From Polaromonas sp. (GTDB lineage Bacteria; Pseudomonadota; Gammaproteobacteria; Burkholderiales; Burkholderiaceae_C), in NCBI RefSeq assembly GCF_029945895.1, contig NZ_JAQSDL010000097.1, positions 18,732-82,731 on the forward strand: 64,000 bases of DNA, in the 5' to 3' direction. Positions 9,448 to 18,191 of this stretch are shown piece after piece. The number at the start of each line of letters is the position of its first letter. Positions within the stretch are counted from its first letter, which is position 1. Under the pieces are notes generated by a model. It saw only the letters and a list, made by a program, of their open reading frames with translations. It made no database searches and was not told the origin of the DNA. The translations under genes were made by a program, and so were the position numbers.

Positions 9448-10623
9448 ATGCCAGCCGAAACCCTGCCTGCCAAGAGCCCCTTCTATACGCCCGAGCACCT
9501 GGCGTTCCGCGATGCGATGCGCCGCTTCGTCGCCAGAGAAATCAGCCCGCATGTTGACGCCTGGGACGAAGCCGAGTCCTTTCCTGTCGAGTTGTACCGC
9601 AAGGCAGCCGAGATCGGCCTGCTTGGCTTGGGCTTCCCCGAAAGCCATGGTGGCAACGACGGCGACCTGTTCATGACCATCATCGCCGCGCAGGAACTTG
9701 CGCGTTGCGGTGCTGGCGGTGTCCTGGCGAGTCTGCTGTCGCACACCATCGGCTGTCCGCCCATCGTCAATGTGGGCAACGAGGCGCTCAAGCATCGCGT
9801 CTTGCCGCCGGTGCTGCGGGGCGAGAAGATCAGCGCGCTCGGCATCACCGAACCCTCCGGCGGCTCGGACGTGGCCAACCTCAAGACCACGGCGCGCCGG
9901 GATGGCGACCACTACGTCGTCAACGGCTCGAAAACATTCATCACCTCCGGCATGCGCGCCGACTTCTACACCGTGGCGGTGCGCACTGGCGGGCCGGGGC
10001 CAGGCGGCGTGTCGCTGCTGCTGATCGAGAAAGGCACGCCCGGCTTTACGCAAACGCCTTTGAGAAAAATGGGCTGGTGGTGCTCCGACACCGCCGCCCT
10101 GTATTTCGACAATTGCCGCGTGCCGGTGGAGAACCTGGTGGGGGTGGAAAACCAGGGCTTCAAGGCCATCATGAAGAACTTCAACCGCGAGCGCATCTTC
10201 CTCGCCGCCGGTGCCAACGGTTTTGCCCGTGTCTGCCTGGACGAAGCGCTGGCCTGGTCGCGTGAACGCGAGATGTTTGGCGGCAAGTTGATCGACCAGC
10301 AGGTCACCCGCCACAAACTCGCCGACATGGCCATGCGCGTCGAGGCGACCCAGGCCATGCTGGAATTGCTGGCCTGGCGCGTCGAACAGGGCGACACGCC
10401 AGTGGGCGAAATCTGCCTGCTGAAGAACCAGGCCACCCAGACCATGGCCTATTGCGCTAGCGAGGCGGTGCAACTGCACGGCGGCGCCGGCTTCATGCGC
10501 GGTGTCAAGGTGGAACGCATTTACCGCGAGGTCAAGGTCAACGCCATTGGTGGCGGCGCCGAAGAGGTGATGCGCGACCTGGCGGCGCGCCAGCTCGGGT
10601 TTTACGCCGGAAGCCCTCGATGA
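9448..10623 (+). CDS. atuD: Acyl-CoA dehydrogenase, AtuD/citronellyl-CoA dehydrogenase-like
   Basis: This 391-residue ACAD has the flavin loops GITEPSGGSDVANL and FITSGM and the LHGGAGFM C-terminal block. As in isovaleryl-CoA dehydrogenase the loop base is absent (AIGGGAEEV) and Glu248 in NRERIFLAAG should be the catalytic base. It directly follows the carboxylase alpha subunit, where citronellyl-CoA dehydrogenase would feed geranyl-CoA to it. GAGGAG precedes ATG 9448. Its stop overlaps the next ACAD by ATGA, suggesting coupled translation and perhaps a hetero-oligomer. Confidence 0.82.
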   Translation: MPAETLPAKSPFYTPEHLAFRDAMRRFVAREISPHVDAWDEAESFPVELYRKAAEIGLLGLGFPESHGGNDGDLFMTIIAAQELARCGAGGVLASLLSHTIGCPPIVNVGNEALKHRVLPPVLRGEKISALGITEPSGGSDVANLKTTARRDGDHYVVNGSKTFITSGMRADFYTVAVRTGGPGPGGVSLLLIEKGTPGFTQTPLRKMGWWCSDTAALYFDNCRVPVENLVGVENQGFKAIMKNFNRERIFLAAGANGFARVCLDEALAWSREREMFGGKLIDQQVTRHKLADMAMRVEATQAMLELLAWRVEQGDTPVGEICLLKNQATQTMAYCASEAVQLHGGAGFMRGVKVERIYREVKVNAIGGGAEEVMRDLAARQLGFYAGSPR

Positions 10624-11756
10624 AGTCCACCACCTCACCCACACAGCACATGCCGCCTTCGGCGCTGCCCGAGGCCATGCGCCTGGCCTTGTCGGACGCG
10701 CCAGCGCCTGACTGCGCGCACGGCTTCCCCCGTGCCTGGTGGCGTCATCTCGGCGCCAGCGGCCTGCTCGGTGTGGGGTTCGACAGCGACGGCGGGCCGC
10801 CCGTCACGGACGCCGTGCGGGTCAGCGCTGTGGCCGAAATCGTCGCCCGGGAATCCGCCAGCCTGGGCCTCGGCATGGCGTGGATGATGCAGCAGATGCT
10901 GGGGCGCTTCGTGCTGGCGCCGAATCTGCGCAGCGACCGGCATCGTGCCCTGCTGCAATCAATGACGGTCGGCGACACACTGCTGGCACTCGCGATCTCC
11001 GAGCCCGGCACCGGCGCGCATCCCAAACACCTGAGCTGCCGGGCGGTTCGGGACGGCGACGACTGGCTCTTAGACGGCCACAAGGCCTTCGTCAGCAACG
11101 GCCCGGCCGCCGATGCCATCATCGTGCTGGCCGTCAGCGGCGAGCACCAGGGGCGCAAGCGCTTCGATGCGTTCGTCGTTGAGGCCAACACACCGGGTCT
11201 GACCCGCGAACTGGACGACAAAGTGCGCGGACTGGCGCCGCTCGGCCATTGCGGCCTGCGCCTGGTCGGCTGCCGGGTGCCGGACAGCCAGCGCCTGGGC
11301 GCGCCGGGGCAGGCCTTCGACACCATCGCGCGGCCGCTGCGCGCGATCGAAGACGCGCTGCTGCTGGGGGCTATGCTCGGCGCCATGCAAGCCGAGCTGG
11401 ATGCCCTGGCACGCTGGTTCCGCAATGCAGCCCGCACGCCGGCTTTGACGCGTGACCTGGGCGCCCTGCAACTCGAACTCGATGCCCTGTCACCCGTGGT
11501 CCGACATGCTGCCCAGCACCTGGACCAGCACGGGCCGGACGAGGCACTGGCGGCGTTCAATCTGGGCGCGCGCCGCCTGTTTGATCGCTGGCAAGGCGCC
11601 TGTGAATCCTTTGCCGCGGCCCTGGACGACCATGAACCGGCCCTGCTCACCCTGGCGCGCGACCTGCGCCTGGTGCTGGGCATAGCCCGCGGCATCGCCG
11701 ACTCCCGACAACTTCAAGCCGGCGAAAAAATGCTGCTCACCCAAGGAAACCGATGA
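10620..11756 (+). CDS. Divergent acyl-CoA dehydrogenase-like protein
   Basis: This 378-residue protein keeps recognisable ACAD core motifs (AISEPGTGAHPK, WLLDGHKAFVSNG) but has lost the family's C-terminal HGGxG and YEGTNE blocks, ending instead in a Leu/Arg-rich helix. Glu244 (RAIEDALLLGAM) sits where the isovaleryl-CoA dehydrogenase base lies. The N-terminal domain is short and Pro-rich. ATGA overlaps tie it to the ACAD before it and the MoxR ATPase after it. It could be a non-catalytic or regulatory partner of the 9448 ACAD, or an enzyme with an unusual substrate; I cannot decide from sequence. Confidence 0.75.
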   Translation: MKSTTSPTQHMPPSALPEAMRLALSDAPAPDCAHGFPRAWWRHLGASGLLGVGFDSDGGPPVTDAVRVSAVAEIVARESASLGLGMAWMMQQMLGRFVLAPNLRSDRHRALLQSMTVGDTLLALAISEPGTGAHPKHLSCRAVRDGDDWLLDGHKAFVSNGPAADAIIVLAVSGEHQGRKRFDAFVVEANTPGLTRELDDKVRGLAPLGHCGLRLVGCRVPDSQRLGAPGQAFDTIARPLRAIEDALLLGAMLGAMQAELDALARWFRNAARTPALTRDLGALQLELDALSPVVRHAAQHLDQHGPDEALAAFNLGARRLFDRWQGACESFAAALDDHEPALLTLARDLRLVLGIARGIADSRQLQAGEKMLLTQGNR

Positions 11757-12721
11757 AAACACTTTACCAAACCCACTTTGATTCCATTGATGGCCTGGCG
11801 CAGCGCCTGGCTGCGGTCGACTACATTGCCAGCCGCGAAATCGCCACCTCGGTCTACCTGGGCTTCAACCTGGAAAAGCCGATCCTGGTCGAAGGCCCGG
11901 CCGGCGTCGGCAAAACCGAACTGGCCAAGGGCATGGCCGAGATCCTCGACGTGCCCCTGATCCGCATGCAGTGCTACGAGGGCCTGGACGAGTCCAAGGC
12001 CCTGTACGAGTGGAAATACGGCAAGCAACTGCTGTACACGCAACTGCTCAAGGACAAGCTGGGCGAGATGATGCAAGGCGCGGTCGGCTTGGCGGCCTCG
12101 ATCGAACGGCTGCATGCACACGACGACCTGTTCTTCTCCGAACATTTTCTGGAGCCGCGCCCGCTCTACCAGGCCTTGCACCAGGAGCGCGGCTGCGTGC
12201 TGCTGGTGGACGAGGTTGACAAGTCCGATCCCGAATTCGAGGCGTTCCTGCTCGAAGTGCTGTCGGACTTCCAGGTCTCGGTGCCCGAACTCGGCACCAT
12301 CAAGGCCAAGGTCAAGCCCATCGTCTTCCTCACCAGCAACAACACGCGCGAGATGAGCGACGCGCTCAAGCGCCGCTGCCTGCATTTGCACATTCCCTTC
12401 CCCGAGGCGAAGCTGGAGCGGCGCATTCTGGAGCGCCGCGTGCCCGGCTTGTCGGCAACCCTGAACCGCGAGCTGGTGGCCTTCATTCAGGCGGTGCGCC
12501 AGATGGACCTGAAAAAGCAGCCCTCGGTCAGCGAGACCATCGACTGGGCCAAAACGCTGCTGCTGCTGCACGCCGAACACCTGAGCCTGGACATGGTGAA
12601 GGGCACGCTCAACGTCTTCCTCAAGTTTGAGCAGGACATTGCCTCGGCCAGCGAGCAACTGTCGGCCCTGCTGCAGCAAGCGCGCAAGGATGCGGAGATT
12701 CCCCGTGCAAGCCACGCTTGA
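11753..12721 (+). CDS. MoxR-family AAA+ ATPase
   Basis: This 322-residue AAA+ protein has Walker A GPAGVGKTE (about 48-56), Walker B VLLVDEVDKSD (about 150-160), sensor-1 FLTSNNTREM and an arginine-finger region ALKRRC. MoxR ATPases work with a VWA-domain partner to mature or activate metalloenzymes and other protein complexes. Its ATG overlaps the stop of the divergent ACAD (ATGA), and the VWA partner gene starts within its 3' end. Proteins of this type occur next to CO-dehydrogenase and other oxidoreductase operons; here the client is probably an enzyme of the acyl-CoA operon, which is inference. Confidence 0.88.
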   Translation: MKTLYQTHFDSIDGLAQRLAAVDYIASREIATSVYLGFNLEKPILVEGPAGVGKTELAKGMAEILDVPLIRMQCYEGLDESKALYEWKYGKQLLYTQLLKDKLGEMMQGAVGLAASIERLHAHDDLFFSEHFLEPRPLYQALHQERGCVLLVDEVDKSDPEFEAFLLEVLSDFQVSVPELGTIKAKVKPIVFLTSNNTREMSDALKRRCLHLHIPFPEAKLERRILERRVPGLSATLNRELVAFIQAVRQMDLKKQPSVSETIDWAKTLLLLHAEHLSLDMVKGTLNVFLKFEQDIASASEQLSALLQQARKDAEIPRASHA

Positions 12722-14135
12722 AGACTTTTTCAAGGCGCTGCGCGGCAGCGACCTCGAGATCAGCCTGAACGCCCAGATCGATGCGGCGCGCGCCGTGGAA
12801 CTGGTGGGCTGGCGCGACCGCACCCTCCTGAAAAGCGCGCTGGGCACGACACTGGCGAAAACCACCCCGGATCGCGTCCTGTTCGACGAGTCCTTTGACC
12901 GCTTCTTCCGTTTCAGCTCTTTTGAGAACATGACCGCGCAAGGCCGCCCGACCAAGCACGCTTCCAACCCCGGCGCCGACGCCACACCAGCGCAAGACCT
13001 GCCCGAGCAAAGCCCCAAAGACCCGACGGCCACCGGCTCCGGCGGGCCGGGCGGCTGCCAGGGCAGCGGTGGCCAGGCCTTGTCGCAATTGCTGCTGGCG
13101 GGCGATTCGGCCGCGCTGGCCAAGCGCATGCAGGAAGCCGCGCGCGAGGTCGGCCTGACCGACATCTGGTTCTTCACGCAAAAAGGCTACTACACCCAGA
13201 AGATCCAGAAGGCCATGGGCCTGGAATTGCTGGACCGCGAAATTTCCGACACCAAACGCCAGACGTTGGCGCCCGAGCGCGCTCGCGAACTCGAACGGGT
13301 GCGCAAGAAATTGTTCGTGGAGGTGCGCAATTTCGTCGAACGCAAACTCGCGCTCTACGGCACGGCACCGACGCGCCAGTTGCACGACGATTTCCTGCAA
13401 TCGCAAAAGCTCTCCAACATCGAAAAACGCGATTTCGCGCGCATGCACGTCATCGTCAGCAAGATCGCCAAGCGGCTGGCCGATCGCCACTCGCGGCGCA
13501 AGAAAAAACGGGTGCGCGGCCAGCTCGACTTCCGCAAGACCCTGCGCAAGAACGCGGCCTACGACGGCGTGATGTTCGAGACCTTCTGGCGCTCCAAAGT
13601 GGTGGACCGTCCGCGCGTGGTGGCCATTTGCGATGTCAGCGGCTCGGTACGCCAGTACGCGCGCTTTTTGCTGCTGTTCCTGCACAGCCTGGGCGAGCAG
13701 GTGAGCGACCTGCGCAGCTTCGCCTTCACCAACCACCTGGTCGAGGTGAGCGACACCTTCGAGTCGCTGCCGGTCGAACAAGCGGTCGACAAAGTGATGC
13801 AGGCGGTGGGCGGCAGCGGCACCGACTACGGGCAGACCCTGCTCGATATTGAAGAACAATTGCTGGGCGACATCGACCGCCGCACCACGGTGCTGATCCT
13901 GGGCGACGCGCGCAACAACCGCGGCGAGGCGCATGTCGAGGTCATGAAGCAGCTTTATGAGCGCGCGCGCCGGGTGATCTGGCTCAACCCCGAACCGACC
14001 TCGTTCTGGGGTTTGGGCGACTCGGAAATGAAGCGCTACGCGCCCTATTGCCACATCGCGCGCGAATGCAATTCGCTGGCCCACCTGGAAAGCACGCTCG
14101 ATGCCTTGTTGCGCACCCATTCGGCCAGCGCGTAG
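12705..14135 (+). CDS. VWA-domain protein (CoxE-like), MoxR partner
   Basis: I chose GTG 12705 because GGAG sits seven bases upstream and the peptide then begins VQATLEDFFKALRG; it overlaps the MoxR gene by 17 bp. The protein has 476 residues. The C-terminal half carries a von Willebrand A domain with the MIDAS motif DVSGS at 310-314 and the later Thr in GGSGTDYG, so metal-dependent ligand binding should be intact. The N-terminal half is helical and charged, with a Gly/Gln/Pro-rich linker at about 75-125. MoxR/VWA pairs act as chaperones for enzyme maturation. Confidence 0.85.
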   Translation: MQATLEDFFKALRGSDLEISLNAQIDAARAVELVGWRDRTLLKSALGTTLAKTTPDRVLFDESFDRFFRFSSFENMTAQGRPTKHASNPGADATPAQDLPEQSPKDPTATGSGGPGGCQGSGGQALSQLLLAGDSAALAKRMQEAAREVGLTDIWFFTQKGYYTQKIQKAMGLELLDREISDTKRQTLAPERARELERVRKKLFVEVRNFVERKLALYGTAPTRQLHDDFLQSQKLSNIEKRDFARMHVIVSKIAKRLADRHSRRKKKRVRGQLDFRKTLRKNAAYDGVMFETFWRSKVVDRPRVVAICDVSGSVRQYARFLLLFLHSLGEQVSDLRSFAFTNHLVEVSDTFESLPVEQAVDKVMQAVGGSGTDYGQTLLDIEEQLLGDIDRRTTVLILGDARNNRGEAHVEVMKQLYERARRVIWLNPEPTSFWGLGDSEMKRYAPYCHIARECNSLAHLESTLDALLRTHSASA

Positions 14136-14167
14136 AGCCCATCCACCCCCGCCCAAGGAACACCGCC

Positions 14168-15808
14168 ATGGCCCGCTCCACCCTGCAACTGCACCCCCAT
14201 AAAGAACCAGCCGTGGCGCACCCGGCGGCCACCCTGTTACTGCTACGCGATGGCGCGCAAGGGGTTGAAGTTTTGATGACCCGGCGATCGCCGACAGCCA
14301 GCTTTTTACCCGGCGCCTATGTGTTTCCCGGCGGGCGAGTGGACGCCGACGACCACCAGGCCCACCCGCTGGCGCGCGCACCCGGCGCGGGCGGACGCTA
14401 CCGCACGGCGGCACTCGCTGCCCTGCGCGAAACCTTTGAAGAGCTGGGCCTCCTGCTGGCGGTGCAGGCCGACGGCAGCCCCGTCACCCACAGCCACCTG
14501 CAGGAGCTCGACCGCGGCCAGGCCCTGTACCCGCAACTGCACAGTCGGGGCTGGTCGCTTTCGGTTGATCGGGTGCGCATGCTGGCCTGCTGGACCACCG
14601 ACCGCAGCGTGCCCAAGCGTTTCGACACCGCCTTCTTCGCCGCCATGATGCCGGCCCAGCAAGAGCCCGTGGCCGACGAGAAGGAACAGTTCGAGCCCGT
14701 CTGGGTCAGGCCCGAGGATGCGCTGACGCAGCACCAGGCCGGCAATTTTTTCATGATCTTTCCCACCATCCGCACCCTGCACTGGCTGGCGGAATTCGAG
14801 CAGGCCGAGCAGGCCCTGGCTGCCTGCACCGACGACGAACCACTGTGGAACTCCTGCCCCCGTGGCGGCATGGTGAGCGGACAGGCGCAGCGCTTCATGG
14901 AACAGGACCTGCCCTACGCCGAACTCGCGCTGGTGTGCCCGTCCGGACAACTGGAGCATGCGCTGGACTGGCAGCACGAGCGGCCGGTGCCCCTGTTGCG
15001 GCACCTGCATCGCCTCACCGCCCCCAACGCCAGCGTCATGACCGGCCCCGGCACCAACAGCTACATCGTGGGCGACGCGGCCAGTGGTTACATCGTCATT
15101 GATCCGGGCCCCTTGCTGAACGACCATATCGAACGCCTGCTGGCGTTCACGGCGGGCAGGGTCAAGGCCATCGTCTGCACCCACTCGCACCCGGACCACT
15201 CCCCCGCCGCGCAGCCGCTGGCCCAGGCCTGCGCCCGCCTGACGGGCCAGACACCACCGGTGCTGGGCCTGGCCTCGGCCGCCACGGCCCGCGCCACGGC
15301 GCAGTTCACCCCCGACCGCGCTCTGGCCGACGGCGAGCGCCTGACGCTGCACGATGGCGAGCACACCAGCACCCTGCGCGTGCTGCACACACCGGGGCAC
15401 GCCGCCAACCACCTCTGCCTCATCCTCGAAGAAGACGGTCTGCTGTTCTCGGGCGACCACATCCTCAGCGGCAGTACCACCATCATCGACCCGCCCGACG
15501 GCGACATGAGCGCCTACCTCGATTCGCTGGACCGCCTGGCGCAGGCCTGCGAAAAGGACGGTATCGAATTCATCCTGCCGGCGCACGGCCACGTCATCGG
15601 CTGGGCGGCGCAGTCCATTGCGCAGCTCAAGGCGCACCGCCTGCGGCGCGAGGCCAGGGTGCTGGCGGCCATGCGCGCCGTCCCGCAAGGCGGCCTGGAC
15701 GACTGGCTACCTCTGGCCTATGACGACACCCCCGCGGCGCTCTGGCCAATGGCACGCCGATCATTGGCGGCCCATGTGCAACGCGTCGAGCAACTGGCGA
15801 TGTTTTGA
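14168..15808 (+). CDS. NUDIX hydrolase fused to metallo-beta-lactamase-fold hydrolase
   Basis: This 546-residue two-domain protein has an N-terminal NUDIX domain with a FPGGRVD strand, a long insert, then the RETFEELG part of the NUDIX box at about 87-94. The C-terminal domain has the zinc-binding THSHPDH at about 338-344 and later FSGDHI and PAHGH, as in LACTB2/glyoxalase-II-like hydrolases. The insert within the NUDIX box resembles NUDT7/NUDT19-type CoA diphosphatases, so hydrolysis of CoA or acyl-CoA plus a thioester or related bond is a reasonable guess. AAGGA precedes ATG 14168. Confidence 0.82.
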   Translation: MARSTLQLHPHKEPAVAHPAATLLLLRDGAQGVEVLMTRRSPTASFLPGAYVFPGGRVDADDHQAHPLARAPGAGGRYRTAALAALRETFEELGLLLAVQADGSPVTHSHLQELDRGQALYPQLHSRGWSLSVDRVRMLACWTTDRSVPKRFDTAFFAAMMPAQQEPVADEKEQFEPVWVRPEDALTQHQAGNFFMIFPTIRTLHWLAEFEQAEQALAACTDDEPLWNSCPRGGMVSGQAQRFMEQDLPYAELALVCPSGQLEHALDWQHERPVPLLRHLHRLTAPNASVMTGPGTNSYIVGDAASGYIVIDPGPLLNDHIERLLAFTAGRVKAIVCTHSHPDHSPAAQPLAQACARLTGQTPPVLGLASAATARATAQFTPDRALADGERLTLHDGEHTSTLRVLHTPGHAANHLCLILEEDGLLFSGDHILSGSTTIIDPPDGDMSAYLDSLDRLAQACEKDGIEFILPAHGHVIGWAAQSIAQLKAHRLRREARVLAAMRAVPQGGLDDWLPLAYDDTPAALWPMARRSLAAHVQRVEQLAMF

Positions 15809-15846
15809 ATCCCATGCGCTTTTTTAAAAACCCACAGGAGCCCAAT

Positions 15847-16332
15847 TTGAATACCAACGCCCCCCACCTTGACCGCATCGCCGCCTGCAAGCAAAGCTGG
15901 AACGATAGCCCCTTTCTGAAGGCGCAAGGGCTGGAAGTTGAAGAAACAGCCGTAGGCCGGGCTATTGTGCGACTGCCTAAAGCCCTCCCCACCCAACGCG
16001 GCGGCGGCGGTTCGGACACCGTGCTCAATGGCGGCGTCATCTCTTATATGTTTGACGGCGCGCTTGGCTGGGCCATCATCTCCTCGCTGCTGGCCATGCC
16101 CGAGGCGGCCGACATTGACCCCTTCGAGCTGCGCCAGTTCACGATCAACCTCGACATCACCTTCCTCAACGCCGCCATGGGCGATAGCTTCGAGGCGCGC
16201 GGCAATGTGGTGCGCATCAGCCGCACGACGGCATTTGCCGAAGGGGAGTTCCTGGATGCCAATGGCACAGTCTGCGCCACGGCCAAGGGCATCTGGCGCG
16301 TGTTCTGGCCGCGCAGCACCGTGTCCGCCTGA
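15847..16332 (+). CDS. PaaI-like hotdog-fold thioesterase
   Basis: The hotdog fold is seen in TVLNGGVISYMFDGALGWAI, where family members have a HGG-D/E active-site helix (here NGG with Asp). It probably hydrolyses a dead-end acyl-CoA to release CoA. The start is uncertain: TTG 15847 has AGGAG six bases upstream and gives 161 residues, while ATG 15814 would add 11 residues without a ribosome site. It lies between the NUDIX fusion and AtuA genes, all on the plus strand with short gaps. Confidence 0.78.
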   Translation: MNTNAPHLDRIAACKQSWNDSPFLKAQGLEVEETAVGRAIVRLPKALPTQRGGGGSDTVLNGGVISYMFDGALGWAIISSLLAMPEAADIDPFELRQFTINLDITFLNAAMGDSFEARGNVVRISRTTAFAEGEFLDANGTVCATAKGIWRVFWPRSTVSA

Positions 16333-16371
16333 ACCCGCGATCCAGGCTTCCCCCCACAAAAGGAGACAAAC

Positions 16372-18153
16372 ATGAAACAAAGCACCCTTCGCATCGGCAG
16401 CGCCTCGGGCTTCTGGGGCGACAGCGAGTTCGCCGCCGCCCAACTGGTGCAGCGCGGCAACATCGACGTCCTGGTGTTCGACTACCTGGCCGAAATCACC
16501 ATGTCGCTGCTCAGCCGCGCCAAGGCCAAGGATCCGGCACTGGGCTATGCACCGGATTTCGTGACCACCCTCCAGCCCCTGATGAAGGAGATCAAATCAC
16601 GCGGCATCAAGGTCATTGCCAATGCCGGCGGCGTCAACCCGTCCGCCTGCCGCGCCGCGCTGGTGGCGGCAGCGCTGGCCGAAGGCGTCGACCTGAAAAT
16701 CGCCGCCGTGCTGGGCGACGACCTGATGCCACAGGTGGACGCGCTGCGCGCCGCCGGCACCCGGGAGATGTTCTCCAGCAGCCCCTTCCCCGCCAAAGTG
16801 ATGAGCGCCAACGCCTACCTCGGCGCCTTCCCGATTGCGGCCGCGCTCGATGCCGGCGCCGACATCGTGGTCACCGGCCGCTGCGTCGACAGCGCGGTCA
16901 CGCTGGCGCCGCTGATCCATGCCTTTGGCTGGACCGTCGCCGACCACGACCGCCTGGCGCTTGGCAGCCTGGCCGGCCACCTGATCGAGTGCGGCACGCA
17001 GGCCACCGGCGGCAACTACACCGACTGGGACACGGTGCCGGGCTGGGACGACATGGGCTTTCCCATCGCCGAGTGCCGCGCCGACGGCAGCTTCGTGATC
17101 ACCAAGCCCGAAGGCACCGGCGGGCTGGTCTGCCCCTCGACCGTGGGCGAGCAGATGCTGTACGAGATCGGCGACCCGCGCGCCTACATCCTGCCCGACG
17201 TGGTGTGCGACTTCACCGGCGTGACGCTGACGCAAGTCGGCCCGAACCGCGTCGAGGTCAAGGGCGCGCGCGGCCTGCCGCCGACCGACCAGGCCAAGGC
17301 CAGCATCACCTACGCCGACGGCTTTCGGGCCATGAGCCTGTTCATGATCGGCGGCATCGATGCCGGCGCCAAGGCGCAGCGCGTCGGCGCCGCCATGCTG
17401 GCGCGCATGCGGCGCCACTATGCGCAGCGCGGCTGGCCCGACTTCACCGAAACCTGTGTCGAGGCCATCGGCGCCGAAGACACCTACGGCCCCCATGCGC
17501 GGCCCGATGCGCGCGAGGTGATGCTCAAAGTGGGCGTGCGCCATCCAGTCAGGGATGCGCTCGAACTGTTTTCGCGCGAGGTGGCGCCCATGGCGCTGAT
17601 GTCGGCCCCGGCCATCACCGGTTTCACCGGCGGCCGGCCCAAAGTGCAGCCGGTGGTTCGGCTGTTCTCCTGCCTGGTGCCCAAGACGCGGGTGGCCGCC
17701 AGCATCGACATGGGCGAGCAGACCGTGGCAGCACCCCAGTTGAACGGCCAGACGTTTGATCCGGCAACCCTGCCCCAGGTCGGCGGCCCCCTGCCCGCCG
17801 CCGACGCCTTTGCGCGCGGCACGCGCACCGTGCCGCTGGTCAAGCTGGCTTGGGGCCGCAGCGGCGACAAGGGCGACGCCGCCAACATCGGCATCCTCGC
17901 GCGCCAACCCGACTACCTGCCCTTCATCCGCGCCGCCCTGACCGAGCAGGCGGTGGCGGCCTGGTTCGCCCACCTGGTCAAGGGCAGCGTGCGGCGATTC
18001 GATTTGCCCGGCACGCACGCGCTGAACTTTCTGATGCACGAAGCCCTGGGCGGCGGCGGCATCGCTTCGGTTCGCATGGACTCGCAGGGCAAAGCCTTTG
18101 CCCAGATGCTGCTCGATTTTCCAGTCCCGATTCCAGCCGACCTGGCGCTTTGA
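16372..18153 (+). CDS. atuA: AtuA family protein (DUF1446), acyclic terpene utilization
   Basis: This 593-residue protein starts LRIGSASGFWGDSEFAAAQL and contains IANAGGVNP and TGRCVDSAV, hallmarks of the AtuA/DUF1446 core. A C-terminal AtuA_C-type segment follows (from about residue 480, KLAWGRSGDKGDAANIGI). AtuA is required for growth on citronellol/geraniol in pseudomonads; its exact reaction is not settled, and a role around 3-hydroxy-3-isohexenylglutaryl-CoA has been discussed. AGGAG precedes ATG 16372. This is the best single marker for the pathway of this operon. Confidence 0.88.
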   Translation: MKQSTLRIGSASGFWGDSEFAAAQLVQRGNIDVLVFDYLAEITMSLLSRAKAKDPALGYAPDFVTTLQPLMKEIKSRGIKVIANAGGVNPSACRAALVAAALAEGVDLKIAAVLGDDLMPQVDALRAAGTREMFSSSPFPAKVMSANAYLGAFPIAAALDAGADIVVTGRCVDSAVTLAPLIHAFGWTVADHDRLALGSLAGHLIECGTQATGGNYTDWDTVPGWDDMGFPIAECRADGSFVITKPEGTGGLVCPSTVGEQMLYEIGDPRAYILPDVVCDFTGVTLTQVGPNRVEVKGARGLPPTDQAKASITYADGFRAMSLFMIGGIDAGAKAQRVGAAMLARMRRHYAQRGWPDFTETCVEAIGAEDTYGPHARPDAREVMLKVGVRHPVRDALELFSREVAPMALMSAPAITGFTGGRPKVQPVVRLFSCLVPKTRVAASIDMGEQTVAAPQLNGQTFDPATLPQVGGPLPAADAFARGTRTVPLVKLAWGRSGDKGDAANIGILARQPDYLPFIRAALTEQAVAAWFAHLVKGSVRRFDLPGTHALNFLMHEALGGGGIASVRMDSQGKAFAQMLLDFPVPIPADLAL

Positions 18154-18191
18154 CAAACGCCCATCAACAACCCAAGACGGAGACACCCACC

